In this document: one piece after another, positions 44,924 through 54,261 of the stretch
Numbering within the stretch: position 1 is the stretch's first letter
Layout of the letters: every line of letters begins with the position of its first letter
From: Alphaproteobacteria bacterium
GTDB taxonomy: Bacteria; Pseudomonadota; Alphaproteobacteria; UBA828
Reading direction: 5' to 3'
NCBI GenBank assembly: GCA_022826665.1
Contig: JAJDUK010000084.1
Coordinates: forward strand, 1-54,817
Length of the DNA: 54,817 nt
Program-made: the position numbers and the translations under genes
Notes under the pieces: generated by a model
Database searches by the model: none
What the model was told of the DNA's origin: nothing
Seen by the model: the letters and a program-made list of their open reading frames with translations, nothing else

Positions 44924-46225
44924 ATGACTGCTGAAATTGCCATCTTGAATAAATCAGCTGTTGCTCTAGCGGCTGATAGTGCCGTAACAATAGGTGAGGG
45001 AGGGGCAGCAAAAATATACAATACGGTGAATAAAATATTTGAAATTAGCGGTGTGCAGCCGATGGGTATCATGGTTTATGGGAGTCTCAGTTATATGGGT
45101 CTTCCCATGGAAGTTTTGGTTAAGAGATATCGGCGCAATTTTGCTAACGATAGGAAGTTTAATAATGTTAGAGAATGTGCAGAGCATTTCGCCAATTATT
45201 TGGAAAGCGATGTCCCATATGACCAAAGAAACGAAAGCGAAAATGTTGAGAGGATAATTTTCGTTGCCGTTCAGTCGATATTTCGGAGGATGCAGAACGC
45301 CTTTTTCTCTCGTATGATCCAAGTCGGAAAACTATTGCCAAGTAAGGCAAATGGGATTTATCAGGAAGTCGTTGGAGAGGAGATTGACAGATTAACTTCT
45401 ATTGAAGGAGCGGAATGCTTCACCAGTAGGCAGCTGTCGAGAATTGACAGAAGATATAGCGCCATCGTGGACAAGTGCATTGAGACTGGCTTCCCGGGAC
45501 CGAGGGTGACAGGGGGAACCCAAGATGCGATTCGGCGTCTAGTCAGACTTGCGTTGCATAGAGCGGAGTTATCTAAGTTCCGTACTGGAATTGTAGTAGC
45601 CGGTTTTAGAGAGGACGAAATTTGCCCGACGCTGTGCTCGTTTGAGATGGACGGCATTGTCCACGGGAAGCTGAAGCGATCTAAACTGGATGTAGTAGAT
45701 ATAGACCGCGGAGGTCCAGGAGCCGACATCAGGGCGTTTGCCCAACGGGAAATGGTAGAAAGATTCTTGCAGGGCGTTGATCCTGCCTATGACCAATATG
45801 TCCAAAATCGTTTAGAGGACGCGATGAAGGACTTCGCCTCTATAATTTTTCAGGGGCAAGGCCTGTCTGAGGGAGAAGCGCAAAGTAAAGTTGATGATCT
45901 TGCTCCTACGATCTCTCGGATGAAAGAGGACTTCTCACAAAGAAGTGACGAACATAAGGAGGGAGAGTTCAAACATAACGTGCTGAACATGGTTCAATTC
46001 ATGCCGAATCAGGAGCTCGCAATGCTCGCAGAATCGTTAGTTGACTTAACTTCACTTAAGCGTAGAATGTCGGCGGAAAGGGAGACAGTAGGTGGAGAAG
46101 TGGATGTGGCTATTATTTCCAAGTCTGAAGGTTTCGTCTGGATAAAGCGAAAGCACTATTTTCCACAAGAACTTAACCCGAGGTTCTTCCGCAGACACTA
46201 CAAGGCAGAGAGGAGAGGAGCATGA
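44924..46225 (+). CDS. Proteasome/HslV-like Ntn-hydrolase family protein, large form
   Basis: The 433-residue protein is not a known named family to me, but its start has the layout of proteasome beta and HslV subunits. If the Met is removed, Thr2 becomes residue 1; the Asp of AVALAADSAVT then falls on mature position 17, as in proteasomes; and Lys37 in NKIFEISG precedes a strand (GIMVYGSLSYMG) just like catalytic Lys33. The first 60 residues thus carry T1, D17 and a K33 equivalent. The remaining 370 residues are mostly helical and charged, far longer than a beta subunit (about 200). The codon use is AT-rich, unlike the neighbours, suggesting transfer. Its stop overlaps the start of a small gene. 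No strong ribosome site is seen before the ATG. Confidence 0.75.
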   Translation: MTAEIAILNKSAVALAADSAVTIGEGGAAKIYNTVNKIFEISGVQPMGIMVYGSLSYMGLPMEVLVKRYRRNFANDRKFNNVRECAEHFANYLESDVPYDQRNESENVERIIFVAVQSIFRRMQNAFFSRMIQVGKLLPSKANGIYQEVVGEEIDRLTSIEGAECFTSRQLSRIDRRYSAIVDKCIETGFPGPRVTGGTQDAIRRLVRLALHRAELSKFRTGIVVAGFREDEICPTLCSFEMDGIVHGKLKRSKLDVVDIDRGGPGADIRAFAQREMVERFLQGVDPAYDQYVQNRLEDAMKDFASIIFQGQGLSEGEAQSKVDDLAPTISRMKEDFSQRSDEHKEGEFKHNVLNMVQFMPNQELAMLAESLVDLTSLKRRMSAERETVGGEVDVAIISKSEGFVWIKRKHYFPQELNPRFFRRHYKAERRGA

Positions 46226-46401
46226 GTGCACCAGCAGAGAGAACGGTTCTCAAGCCAGTGAGGGAATGGCTTGATGGAGATTCGGTTGATCGGGAGATAC
46301 CGTTTTCTCGTGACTTTGATCCGAAAACAACGGCGGCAGAGGATGCGCGCGAGATCGTTTGGAAGTACGCGGAGGAGATCAAGGAAGTAATATCAAAGTA
46401 G
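46222..46401 (+). CDS. Small acidic protein coupled to the Ntn-hydrolase-like gene
   Basis: The ATG at 46222 overlaps the preceding stop (ATGA) and follows GGAGAGGAG, a strong ribosome site. The 59-residue product starts MSAPAERTVLKPVREWLDG, has an acidic middle (DREIPFSRDFDPKTTAAEDA) and ends in a helix EIVWKYAEEIKEVISK. No family is recognised. Tight coupling suggests that it works with the upstream protein as a partner, inhibitor, adaptor or substrate (inference). It lacks the C-terminal Gly-Gly-Glu/Gln of Pup. The 146 bases after it hold no gene. Confidence 0.65.
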   Translation: MSAPAERTVLKPVREWLDGDSVDREIPFSRDFDPKTTAAEDAREIVWKYAEEIKEVISK

Positions 46402-46547
46402 ATGTTGAGGACCAGCCGGTTCTCATTTGTTGCTCCGGCGTGAAGGTGAGTGGAAGGGGCAGGTAAGACCGTATTCGAGGTGGATAGTGGAGCAAGTTGG
46501 CACGCTTGCCAAGCTGGCCTCGGCACGGGCTCCGGAAGGCGCTCCCC

Positions 46548-48101
46548 CTAAATCTTCCGCTCGTGGCCCGCCCAGAACCGCTCGCGGACCTTGCGCTTCA
46601 GCACCTTGCCGACGCCGCTGCGGGGCAGCTCGTCCCAGAACTCCACCGTCTTCGGCGCCTTGTAGGCCGAAAGCTCCCGCTTGCAGAGCGCGATCAGGTC
46701 GTCGCCGCTCACCCGCTCGCCCTGCTTCAGCTCCACCACCGCCTTAACCGCCTCGCCCCACTTCTCGTCGGGCACGCCAATCACGGCGCAGTCCTGCACC
46801 GCCGGGTGGCTCCAGATCACGCGCTCGATCTCGATCGGGAAGACGTTGAGCCCGCCCGAGATGATCATGTCCTTCTTGCGGTCGACGATGTAGACGAAGC
46901 CGTCCTCGTCCTTGTAGCCAATGTCGCCGGTGTGGTGCCAACCGTGGGCCTGGATTTCCGCCGTGGCCTCGGGGTCGGCGAAGTAGCCGAGGGAGACGAA
47001 GGTGCCGCGCACCACGATCTCGCCCCATTCGCCGGTGGGCATCAGGTTGCCCGCGTCGTCCATCATCTCGACCTCGACGAAGACCGGCGGCCGGCCGCAG
47101 CTCACGAGGCGGTGACGCTTGGCGGGGTCGGCGAGGGCCTCCAGGTGGTCGGCCGGCGTCAGGATGCCGATGGTGCAGGGGCACTCGGCCTGGCCGTAGA
47201 TCTGGGTCATGCAGGGGCCGAAGAGGTCGATGGCCTCGGCCACCTTGTCCGCCGACATCGGCGCGCCGCCGTAGACGAAGTAATCGAGCGTCGAATAGTC
47301 GAACTCGCGCGCCCGGGGGTGCGCGATCATCATGTAGATCATCGTCGGCGGCATGAAGGTGTGGGTCACGCCGTAGCGGTCGATCGCCTCCAGCACCGTG
47401 AGCGGATCGGGCTTTTGAATGCAGACCGTGGTGCCGCCGAAGGCCATGGCCGGCCAGGCGAAGACGCCTGCGCCATGCGCCATTGAGGTCGCCACCAGGT
47501 GCACCGGCGGCTTCCTGATCGGCAGGTGCGCGTAGACGTTGGCGCACCAGGCCTCCCAGATCAGGTTGGACCACATCGCCCCCTTGGGCAGGCCCGTGGT
47601 GCCGCCGGAGGTGAAGTGGCTGATCACCGCGTCGCGCTCGTCCGGCAGCTCCGGCGCCACGTCGCCGTGGCCCGCGATGAAGTCCTCGAAGGAGGGCGCG
47701 TCCGCCCCCTCGCTGTCGAGGCAGACCAGGTGCCGGAGCTTCGGGCACCGGGCGCGGATCTGCGCGATCACGGGCTCGAAGCTCGAATGGTAGAAGAGCC
47801 ACGCGGCCTCGCGCTGGTCGATGACGTAGGCGTTCTCGTCGGCCGATGCGAGCGCCGCGAGCCCGACCCAGACGCCGCCGGCGCGCGCCGCCCCGATCCA
47901 GGCCTCGAAGGCGCGGCTTGCGTTGGGGCTCAGGATCGCGACCCGGTCGCCGGCCGCGAGCCCGCCCGCGATCAGTGCGTTCGCCGTGCGGTGGCTGCGC
48001 TGGGCGACTTCGCGGTAGCTAAGCGCGCCGGTGCCGTCGATGAGGCAGGCGCGATCCGGATGGTAGCGATGGCCACGCTCGAAGTAGTCGATCAGCCTCA
48101 T
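46548..48101 (-). CDS. AMP-forming acyl-CoA synthetase/ligase
   Basis: The ATG at 48101 (GAGGGG just upstream) gives 517 residues; a longer frame to 48158 lacks a site. Motifs of the ANL superfamily are complete: SGGTTGLPKGAMWSN for ATP binding (about residue 160), QIYGQAECP, GWHHTGDIGYKDEDGF with the hinge at DRKKDMIISGGLNVFP, and the catalytic lysine in SGVGKVLKRKVRE at the end. It activates a carboxylic acid to its CoA thioester. The substrate is not evident. It is divergent from the iron alcohol dehydrogenase, with which it may share a pathway. Confidence 0.92.
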   Translation of the reverse strand: MRLIDYFERGHRYHPDRACLIDGTGALSYREVAQRSHRTANALIAGGLAAGDRVAILSPNASRAFEAWIGAARAGGVWVGLAALASADENAYVIDQREAAWLFYHSSFEPVIAQIRARCPKLRHLVCLDSEGADAPSFEDFIAGHGDVAPELPDERDAVISHFTSGGTTGLPKGAMWSNLIWEAWCANVYAHLPIRKPPVHLVATSMAHGAGVFAWPAMAFGGTTVCIQKPDPLTVLEAIDRYGVTHTFMPPTMIYMMIAHPRAREFDYSTLDYFVYGGAPMSADKVAEAIDLFGPCMTQIYGQAECPCTIGILTPADHLEALADPAKRHRLVSCGRPPVFVEVEMMDDAGNLMPTGEWGEIVVRGTFVSLGYFADPEATAEIQAHGWHHTGDIGYKDEDGFVYIVDRKKDMIISGGLNVFPIEIERVIWSHPAVQDCAVIGVPDEKWGEAVKAVVELKQGERVSGDDLIALCKRELSAYKAPKTVEFWDELPRSGVGKVLKRKVRERFWAGHERKI

Positions 48102-48286
48102 GCAGCGCCCCTCGGCCAGCCCCTTCCACGCGCCCCCTACCGCAGCGCGCGCCGCCACGCTCTACGCGGAATTGACTCGGATTTCAAACAAGTGTTTGCT
48201 CGGCAGCACTCGGCCCGCGCCGGCCGCCGCAATCGGAGAGACCCAAGCTTTCGCTGCCCAAGCAGGAGCTCAAGGGGCACTTCACC

Positions 48287-49462
48287 ATGCTGCCGATGGA
48301 CGAGGTCCATTTCGGCTCCGGCAGCCTCGACAATCTCTCGGCCGAGCTGGAGAAGCAGGGTGTCAACCGGGCCGTCATCGTCACCGGCAACACCTTGGCA
48401 AAGAACACGAATCTGGTGGACAAGGTGGCCGCCACTGCCGGCAACAAGTGCGCGGGCGTCTTCCACGAGACCTCGCAGCACGTGCCGCGCCGCACCGTCA
48501 TCGCTGCCGCCGAGTATGCGCGCGAGCGCGACGCGGATGCGCTGATCAGCTTCGGCGGCGGCACGCCCAACGACACCGCCAAGGCGACCCTGATCTGCCT
48601 CGCCGAGGGGATCACCGAGCCCTCAGGGCTCGACGCCTACATGATCAAGTTCACGTATCCGGACAAGGTGGAAATTCCCTCGCTTACCAACGACCCGATC
48701 CCGATGTTCGCGATCCCGACCACGCTGTCCGCGGGCGAGTTCACCTATTTCGTCGGCGTCACCGACGAGGAGCGCAAGGTCAAGGACCTTTACGTCGACC
48801 GGCGGATCACGGCGAAGGCGGTCATCCTCGACCCCGAGCTCACCATGGAGACGCCGGAGCGGCTCTGGCTCGGCACCGGCATGCGCGCAGTCGATCACTG
48901 CATCGAGGCGATGTGCTCCAGTACCAGCCAGCCCTTCATCGACGCATTGGCCTACCGCGCGCTCAACATGCTGGTGCGCTACCTGCGCGAGACCAGGGCG
49001 GACCCCGGCGATGCGGCGGCGCGCGCGCAGTGCATGGTGGCGGCCTGGATGTCGGTCTGCGGCCTCGCCAACGTGACGCTGGGCCTGAGCCACGGCATCG
49101 GCCACCAGCTGGGTGCCCGCTGCAACGTGCCCCACGGCGAGACCTCGGCGGTGATGATGCCGCACGTCATGGCCTTCAACCGGGAGACCACCGCGACCCG
49201 CCAGGCCTGGGCGGCGGAGGCGATGGGCGTGGACATCGCCGGCATGAGCGAGGAGGAGGCCGCCACCGCCGCAGCCGACGAGGTGGCCAGGCTGGTGAAG
49301 GACGACATGGACCTGCCGTGGCGGCTCCGCGACGTGGGCGTCACCCACGAGGACTTCCCCGGCATCGCGGCCGATGCGCTGGAGGACATCATCGTCGCCG
49401 GCAATCCGCGCCAGGTAACGTCCGAGGACGAGGTCATCGACCTCTTGCACAAGGCCTGGTAG
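48287..49462 (+). CDS. Iron-containing alcohol dehydrogenase family protein
   Basis: The 391-residue protein has the class III dehydrogenase fold: VIVTGNTLAK in the N-terminal nucleotide domain, ISFGGGTPNDTAKA for NAD(P), and a C-terminal helical domain with metal ligands around DHCIEAMCS and HGIGHQLGARCNVPHGE. Relatives include maleylacetate reductases and alcohol dehydrogenases. The ATG at 48287 has a weak ribosome site (AAGGGGC), and protein-like codons continue upstream (ERPKLSLPKQELKGHF), so the real start could be earlier at a rare codon. It is followed 33 bases later by the second hydantoinase pair. Confidence 0.9.
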   Translation: MLPMDEVHFGSGSLDNLSAELEKQGVNRAVIVTGNTLAKNTNLVDKVAATAGNKCAGVFHETSQHVPRRTVIAAAEYARERDADALISFGGGTPNDTAKATLICLAEGITEPSGLDAYMIKFTYPDKVEIPSLTNDPIPMFAIPTTLSAGEFTYFVGVTDEERKVKDLYVDRRITAKAVILDPELTMETPERLWLGTGMRAVDHCIEAMCSSTSQPFIDALAYRALNMLVRYLRETRADPGDAAARAQCMVAAWMSVCGLANVTLGLSHGIGHQLGARCNVPHGETSAVMMPHVMAFNRETTATRQAWAAEAMGVDIAGMSEEEAATAAADEVARLVKDDMDLPWRLRDVGVTHEDFPGIAADALEDIIVAGNPRQVTSEDEVIDLLHKAW

Positions 49463-49495
49463 CGCAGGCTTGCTTCCGGGCTAGGGGAGACACCC

Positions 49496-51583
49496 ATGGG
49501 CTATCGCATTGCCGTCGATACCGGCGGCACGTTCACCGATGTCGTGGTCGCCGACGAGGCGGGCCGGCTCACCGTCGGCAAGGCGCTGACCACGGTCGAG
49601 CGCACCTTCGAGGGCTTCAGCGGCGCGCTCGCCAACGCGGGCGACATCGCCGGCGTCCCTTATGAGCGCCTGCTGGCCGAGACCGAGATGCTGATCTACG
49701 GCACCACGCGCTCCACCAACTCGATCATCGAGAGCAAGGTCGCGAAGACGGCGCTGCTCACCACCGAAGGCTTCCCGGACACGCTGCTCTACCGCCACGG
49801 CGGCAAGCGCGAGCCGCTCAACCTCGCGATGGAGTTCCCGCCGCCTTACATCCCGCGCCGGCTCACCTTCGAGATCCCGGAGCGGATTAACGCCGAGGGC
49901 GGTGTCGAACAGGAACTCGACGAAGCCGCCGCGCGGGCGATCATCGAGAGCCTGCCGCGCAAGCGCATCGATGCGGTCGCGGTCGCCTTGCTCTGGTCCA
50001 TCGTCAACCCCGATCACGAGCTTCGCATCGGTGCGCTGATCGCCGAGATCATGCCGGGCGTGCCCTACACCCTCTCGCACCAGCTCAACCCGATTATCCG
50101 CGAGTTTCCCCGCACGTCGTCCACCGCCATCGACGCCTCGCTCAAGCCCTTGATGCAGAGCCATCTGGCCGAGTTCGAGAGCGACCTGCGCGCCGCCGGC
50201 TGCGAGGGCGAGGTGCTGATCAGCACGTCGTCGGGCGGCGTGATGCACGTGGACGACGTGGTGGCGAAGCCGATCTACACTGTGAAGTCCGGCCCCGCGA
50301 TGGGCCCGCTCGCGGGCATCGCTTACGCCGGCGCCGAGGACCAGGGCGACGACGTCATCATCGTCGACACCGGCGGCACCACCTTCGACGTGAGCCTGGT
50401 CCGCAGCGGCCAGGTCAAGTACACCCGCGACACGTGGCTGCTCGGCGAGTGGATCGGCCACAACCTCGGCCTCTCGTCAGTGGACGTGCGGAGCGTCGGC
50501 GCGGGCGGCGGCTCGATCGCCTGGATCGACGCCGGCGGGCTGCTGCGCGTCGGCCCGCAGAGCGCGGGCGCGCGCCCCGGCCCGGCCTGCTACGGCCAGG
50601 GTGGCGAGGAGCCCACCGTCACCGATGCCGCCGTGGTGCTCGGCTACATCGACCCCGACTACTTCCTCGGCGGGCGCATGAGCCTCGACGTTACCGCAGC
50701 GGCCACGGCGATCGAGCAGGTCGCAGGCCCCCTCAAGCTCTCCGCCGACGAGGCCGCCTCGGCGGTGCTCACGCTTGCCGGCGAGCAGATGATCAAGGCG
50801 ATCCAGGAGATCACGGTGCAGGACGGGGTGAACCCCGGCGAGAGCATCATCGTCGCCGGCGGCGGCGCCGCCGGGCTCAACATCATCCCCATCGCCCAGG
50901 CTCTCGGCTGCCGCCGGGTGCTGCTGCCGCGCACGGCCGGCGCGCTCAGCGCCTGCGGCGGGCAGTTCTCCAACATCGTCACCGAGTTCAGCGCGAGCCG
51001 GTACGCGCACTCCAATACCTTCGACTTCGAGGGCGTCAGCGCGACCCTCTCCGGCATCGCGGCGCGCATGGACGAGTTCGAGGAGAAGCTGCGCGGCCGC
51101 AGCATCGAGCGCTTCGGCCGCGAGTACTTCGTCGAGGCCCGCTACATCAACCAGCAGTGGGAGATGGAAATCCCCATGCCCATGGACCGCTTCGAGAGCG
51201 AGGCGGACGTGGAGCGGCTGGTGGAGACCTTCCACGATGTCCACTTCCGCCGCTACGCGGTTAAGGAGGAAGGCGGCGCCATCGAGTGCATCAACTGGAA
51301 GGGGCGGATCACGGCGTTCCTCGACAAGCCGTCGTTCCCGGCCGAGCCGATGACGGAGGCTGCGTTGCCCAAGCCCCGCCGCAACACGCGCGCCTACTTC
51401 GGCGAAGCCGGAGCCTTGGACACGCCCTTCCATCTCGGCGATGATTTGCTGCCCGGCATGGTGCTGAAGGGGCCGGCCATCGTCGAGGAGCCCACGACCA
51501 CGATCGTCGTCTATCCGGGCTCGTCGGCGACCGTGACCGCCGGACGGAACTACCTGCTGGAGACCGGCGCCGCCGGCGCCTGA
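49496..51583 (+). CDS. Hydantoinase/oxoprolinase A-type subunit (second copy)
   Basis: The 695-residue protein starts RIAVDTGGTFTDVVVADEAG (Hydant_A_N) and continues with YGTTRSTNSIIE, the ATPase core (STSSGGVMHVDDVVAKP, VDTGGTTFDVSLVRSG, SVGAGGGSIAWIDAGG, PGPACYGQGGEEPTVTDAA) and the C-terminal domain. It is clearly a different lineage from the copy at 34.5 kb. A-type subunits of acetone and acetophenone carboxylases are relatives. The gene follows an alcohol dehydrogenase, and its B partner starts 11 bases after its stop. Confidence 0.92.
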   Translation: MGYRIAVDTGGTFTDVVVADEAGRLTVGKALTTVERTFEGFSGALANAGDIAGVPYERLLAETEMLIYGTTRSTNSIIESKVAKTALLTTEGFPDTLLYRHGGKREPLNLAMEFPPPYIPRRLTFEIPERINAEGGVEQELDEAAARAIIESLPRKRIDAVAVALLWSIVNPDHELRIGALIAEIMPGVPYTLSHQLNPIIREFPRTSSTAIDASLKPLMQSHLAEFESDLRAAGCEGEVLISTSSGGVMHVDDVVAKPIYTVKSGPAMGPLAGIAYAGAEDQGDDVIIVDTGGTTFDVSLVRSGQVKYTRDTWLLGEWIGHNLGLSSVDVRSVGAGGGSIAWIDAGGLLRVGPQSAGARPGPACYGQGGEEPTVTDAAVVLGYIDPDYFLGGRMSLDVTAAATAIEQVAGPLKLSADEAASAVLTLAGEQMIKAIQEITVQDGVNPGESIIVAGGGAAGLNIIPIAQALGCRRVLLPRTAGALSACGGQFSNIVTEFSASRYAHSNTFDFEGVSATLSGIAARMDEFEEKLRGRSIERFGREYFVEARYINQQWEMEIPMPMDRFESEADVERLVETFHDVHFRRYAVKEEGGAIECINWKGRITAFLDKPSFPAEPMTEAALPKPRRNTRAYFGEAGALDTPFHLGDDLLPGMVLKGPAIVEEPTTTIVVYPGSSATVTAGRNYLLETGAAGA

Positions 51584-51594
51584 GGGAGGAAGCG

Positions 51595-53412
51595 ATGGCA
51601 CAAGCACTCGCGGACGCTGGGCGGGAGAACCGCATCAACCCGGTTCTGCTGCCGGTGATGGCGAACCGCATGGACGCGGTCTGCCGAGAGATGACCAACA
51701 CCATGCTGCTGGCGGCGCGCTCGTCCGTCATCGGCATGGCGCGCGACTTCTCGTGCGCGGTCATCACGTCGGACAACCAGGTGCTGGCCGTGGCCGAGGG
51801 CTTCCCCATCCACGTCTGGGGCACAAACATCCAGACCAAGTCGATGCAGGACCTGCATCCCGACTATGCCGAGGGCGATGCCTTCCTCCACAACGACCCC
51901 TACCTCGGCAACACCCACCCGGCCGACCACACCATCCTGGTGCCGGTGTTCCACGAGGGCGAGCACTTCTTCACCGTCGCGGTGAAGGCGCATCAGGCCG
52001 ATGTCGGCAACAGCCTGCCCACCACCTACATGGCGCAGGCGGCAGACGTCTATCAGGAAGGCGCGCTGATCTTCCCCTGCGTCCAGGTGCAGCGCGACTT
52101 CCGCGATATCGACGACATCATCCGCATGTGCGAGCGGCGCATCCGCGTGCCCGAGCAGTGGTACGGCGATTACCTCGCCGCCGTGGGCGCGGCCCGCATC
52201 GGCGAGCGCTCGCTCAAGGCCTTCATCGCCAAGTACGGCGCCCACACGGTGCGCCACTTCACCGAGGAATGGTTCGACTATTCCGAGCGCCGCTGCATCG
52301 AGGCGATCCGCGCGCTGCCCAAGGGCAAGCTCAAGGGCGCGCAGGCGCACGATCCGGTCGAGCCCTGGGTGCCGGACGGCATCCCCATCAACGTCACCAT
52401 CGACATCGACCCCGACGCGGCCAAGGTGACGGTGGACCTGCGCGACAACATCGATTGCATCGACGCGGGCCTCAACCTCACCGAAACCACGTCCACCATG
52501 GCGGCGGTGCAGGGGGTGCTCACCTGCCTGGGCGAGGACTTGCCGCCCAACTCCGGCACCATGCGCCGCATCGAGGTGCTGCTGCGCGAGAACTGCGCGG
52601 TGGGCATTCCGCGCTTCCCGCATAGCTGCTCGGTCGCCACCACCAACCTCACCGACGTGATCGTGAATGTGACTCAGTCCGCTTTCGCCGAGCTTGGCGA
52701 CGGCCAGGGCTTTGCGCACGGCAACTACTGCAACTCGGCCGCTGCGGGCGTTGCCTCCGGCACCGACTGGCGGCGGGACGGCGAGCGCTACATCAACCAG
52801 ATGTTCATGATGGGCGGCGGCGGCGGCGCGTCGGCCGAGAACGACGGCATGCACTACCTCTTCGTGCCGGTGGCGGCCGGCCTGCTCTACCGCGACAGCA
52901 TCGAGATCAACGAGCAGCGCTTCCCCGTACTCATCGACAAGATGCACGTGGTCACCGATTCCATGGGCCACGGGCGCAGGCGCGGCGGGCCCGCGACCGA
53001 GGTGATCATGGGGCCGCGCAACGACCCGATGCGCATCCTCCACGTCTGCAACGGGCTCGAGAGCGCGCCCAAGGGCGTGCGCGGCGGCACCGGCTCCCAG
53101 CTCGGCGGCAATGCCAAGATCGAGCGGGACGGCTCCGAGCACCCCTATCCGGCGGTCATGGTGTGCGACCTGGAAGGCGGCGAGCGGCTGCGCGCGCGGG
53201 ATCAGGGCGGCGGCGGCTACGGCAGCCCGCTGGAGCGCGAGACCCATCGCGTGCTCAACGACGTGGCCGAGCGCTATATCACCGTGGAGACGGCACGCGA
53301 GACCTATGGGGTCGCCGTCACCGGCAACGTGGAGGATGACTCCCTCGCCGTGGACGAGTCCGCCACCGCCCAGCTCCGGTCCTCGATGAACGGCGGCGGC
53401 GCCCCGGCCTAG
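51595..53412 (+). CDS. Hydantoinase/oxoprolinase B-type subunit (second copy)
   Basis: The 605-residue protein has a full hydantoinase_B domain: NPVLLPVMANRMDAVCREM, AVITSDNQVLAVAEGFPIHV, FLHNDPYLGNTHPADHTILV, VDLRDNIDCIDAGLNLTE, GMHYLFVPVAAGLLYRDSIE and ARDQGGGGYGSPLERETHRV. It pairs with the A subunit upstream. GGAGGAAGCG precedes the ATG. The short-chain dehydrogenase follows 40 bases later on the same strand. Confidence 0.92.
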   Translation: MAQALADAGRENRINPVLLPVMANRMDAVCREMTNTMLLAARSSVIGMARDFSCAVITSDNQVLAVAEGFPIHVWGTNIQTKSMQDLHPDYAEGDAFLHNDPYLGNTHPADHTILVPVFHEGEHFFTVAVKAHQADVGNSLPTTYMAQAADVYQEGALIFPCVQVQRDFRDIDDIIRMCERRIRVPEQWYGDYLAAVGAARIGERSLKAFIAKYGAHTVRHFTEEWFDYSERRCIEAIRALPKGKLKGAQAHDPVEPWVPDGIPINVTIDIDPDAAKVTVDLRDNIDCIDAGLNLTETTSTMAAVQGVLTCLGEDLPPNSGTMRRIEVLLRENCAVGIPRFPHSCSVATTNLTDVIVNVTQSAFAELGDGQGFAHGNYCNSAAAGVASGTDWRRDGERYINQMFMMGGGGGASAENDGMHYLFVPVAAGLLYRDSIEINEQRFPVLIDKMHVVTDSMGHGRRRGGPATEVIMGPRNDPMRILHVCNGLESAPKGVRGGTGSQLGGNAKIERDGSEHPYPAVMVCDLEGGERLRARDQGGGGYGSPLERETHRVLNDVAERYITVETARETYGVAVTGNVEDDSLAVDESATAQLRSSMNGGGAPA

Positions 53413-53452
53413 GGGCTCAAGCGGCACCGCCAGCCGCGTCGCGGGGGCACCC

Positions 53453-54226
53453 GTGCCGATCACCCTTCCCGGCAAGGCGGCGATCGTCACCGGCGCCGGC
53501 CGCGGCATCGGCAAGGCGGTGGCCGAGGTCTTCGCCCGCGAGGGCGCGCGCGTGCTCGTGGTGAACCGCAGCCCGGAGGCCGGCCAGAGCACCACCGACG
53601 CCATCGTGGCCGAGGGCCTGGAGGCCTCGTTCCTCCAGGCCGACGTGCGCAGCAAGGCGGACATGGAGCGCATGGCCCAGGTCTGCATCGAGCGCTACGG
53701 CCGCATCGACATTCTCTGCCTCAATGCCGGCATCTACCCCAACGCGCTCATCGCCGACATGACCGAGGCGATGTGGGACGACGTGATGGACACCAACCTC
53801 AAGGGTGTGTTCTTCGCGGTCCAGGCCTGCCTGCCGCAGATGAAGAGCCAGCGGGCCGGGCGCCTGCTCGTCGTCTCGTCGATCACCGGCCCCCGCGTCG
53901 GCCTACCGGACGTGAGCTGCTACATGGCGTCGAAGGGCGGCGTGAACGCCTTCGTGCGCGGTGCTGCGCTGGAGCTCGCACCCTTCGGCATCACCGCCAA
54001 CACGGTCTCACCGGGCTCGATCCTGACCGAGGGCATCGCCCAAGCGCGCGGTGACGAGGCGGTGGCAGAGTTCAGCCGGGTGATCCCCGCCGGCCACCTG
54101 GGCGACCCGGAGGACGTGGCCTACGCGCTGGTGTACCTCGCCTCCGACCAGGCCCGCTTCGTCACCGGCCACGACATCGTGCTCGACGGCGGCCAGATCC
54201 TGCCGGAGAGGCCGCTCGGCGTCTGA
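53453..54226 (+). CDS. Short-chain dehydrogenase/reductase (SDR)
   Basis: From the GTG at 53453 the 257-residue protein has the classical SDR layout: cofactor motif TGAGRGIGKAV (residues 13-23), the NAG motif in LCLNAGIYPN, catalytic Ser in VVSSITGPR, the Y-x-x-x-K pair in CYMASKGGVNAF, and the C-terminal GHDIVLDGGQILPE. It oxidises an alcohol or reduces a ketone with NAD(P). As the last gene after alcohol dehydrogenase and hydantoinase-type subunits it probably supplies or uses their ketone. Confidence 0.93.
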   Translation: MPITLPGKAAIVTGAGRGIGKAVAEVFAREGARVLVVNRSPEAGQSTTDAIVAEGLEASFLQADVRSKADMERMAQVCIERYGRIDILCLNAGIYPNALIADMTEAMWDDVMDTNLKGVFFAVQACLPQMKSQRAGRLLVVSSITGPRVGLPDVSCYMASKGGVNAFVRGAALELAPFGITANTVSPGSILTEGIAQARGDEAVAEFSRVIPAGHLGDPEDVAYALVYLASDQARFVTGHDIVLDGGQILPERPLGV

Positions 54227-54261
54227 GCGCGGATCAGCGGGCGCTGCCCGGACCGCGCGGA

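Noticed and set aside
46222-46401. The 59-residue protein as a Pup-type tag for the proteasome-like protein
   Set aside because: It lacks the C-terminal Gly-Gly-Glu/Gln, no Pup ligase or Mpa-like ATPase is near, and the organism is proteobacterial. Only the genetic coupling is supported.
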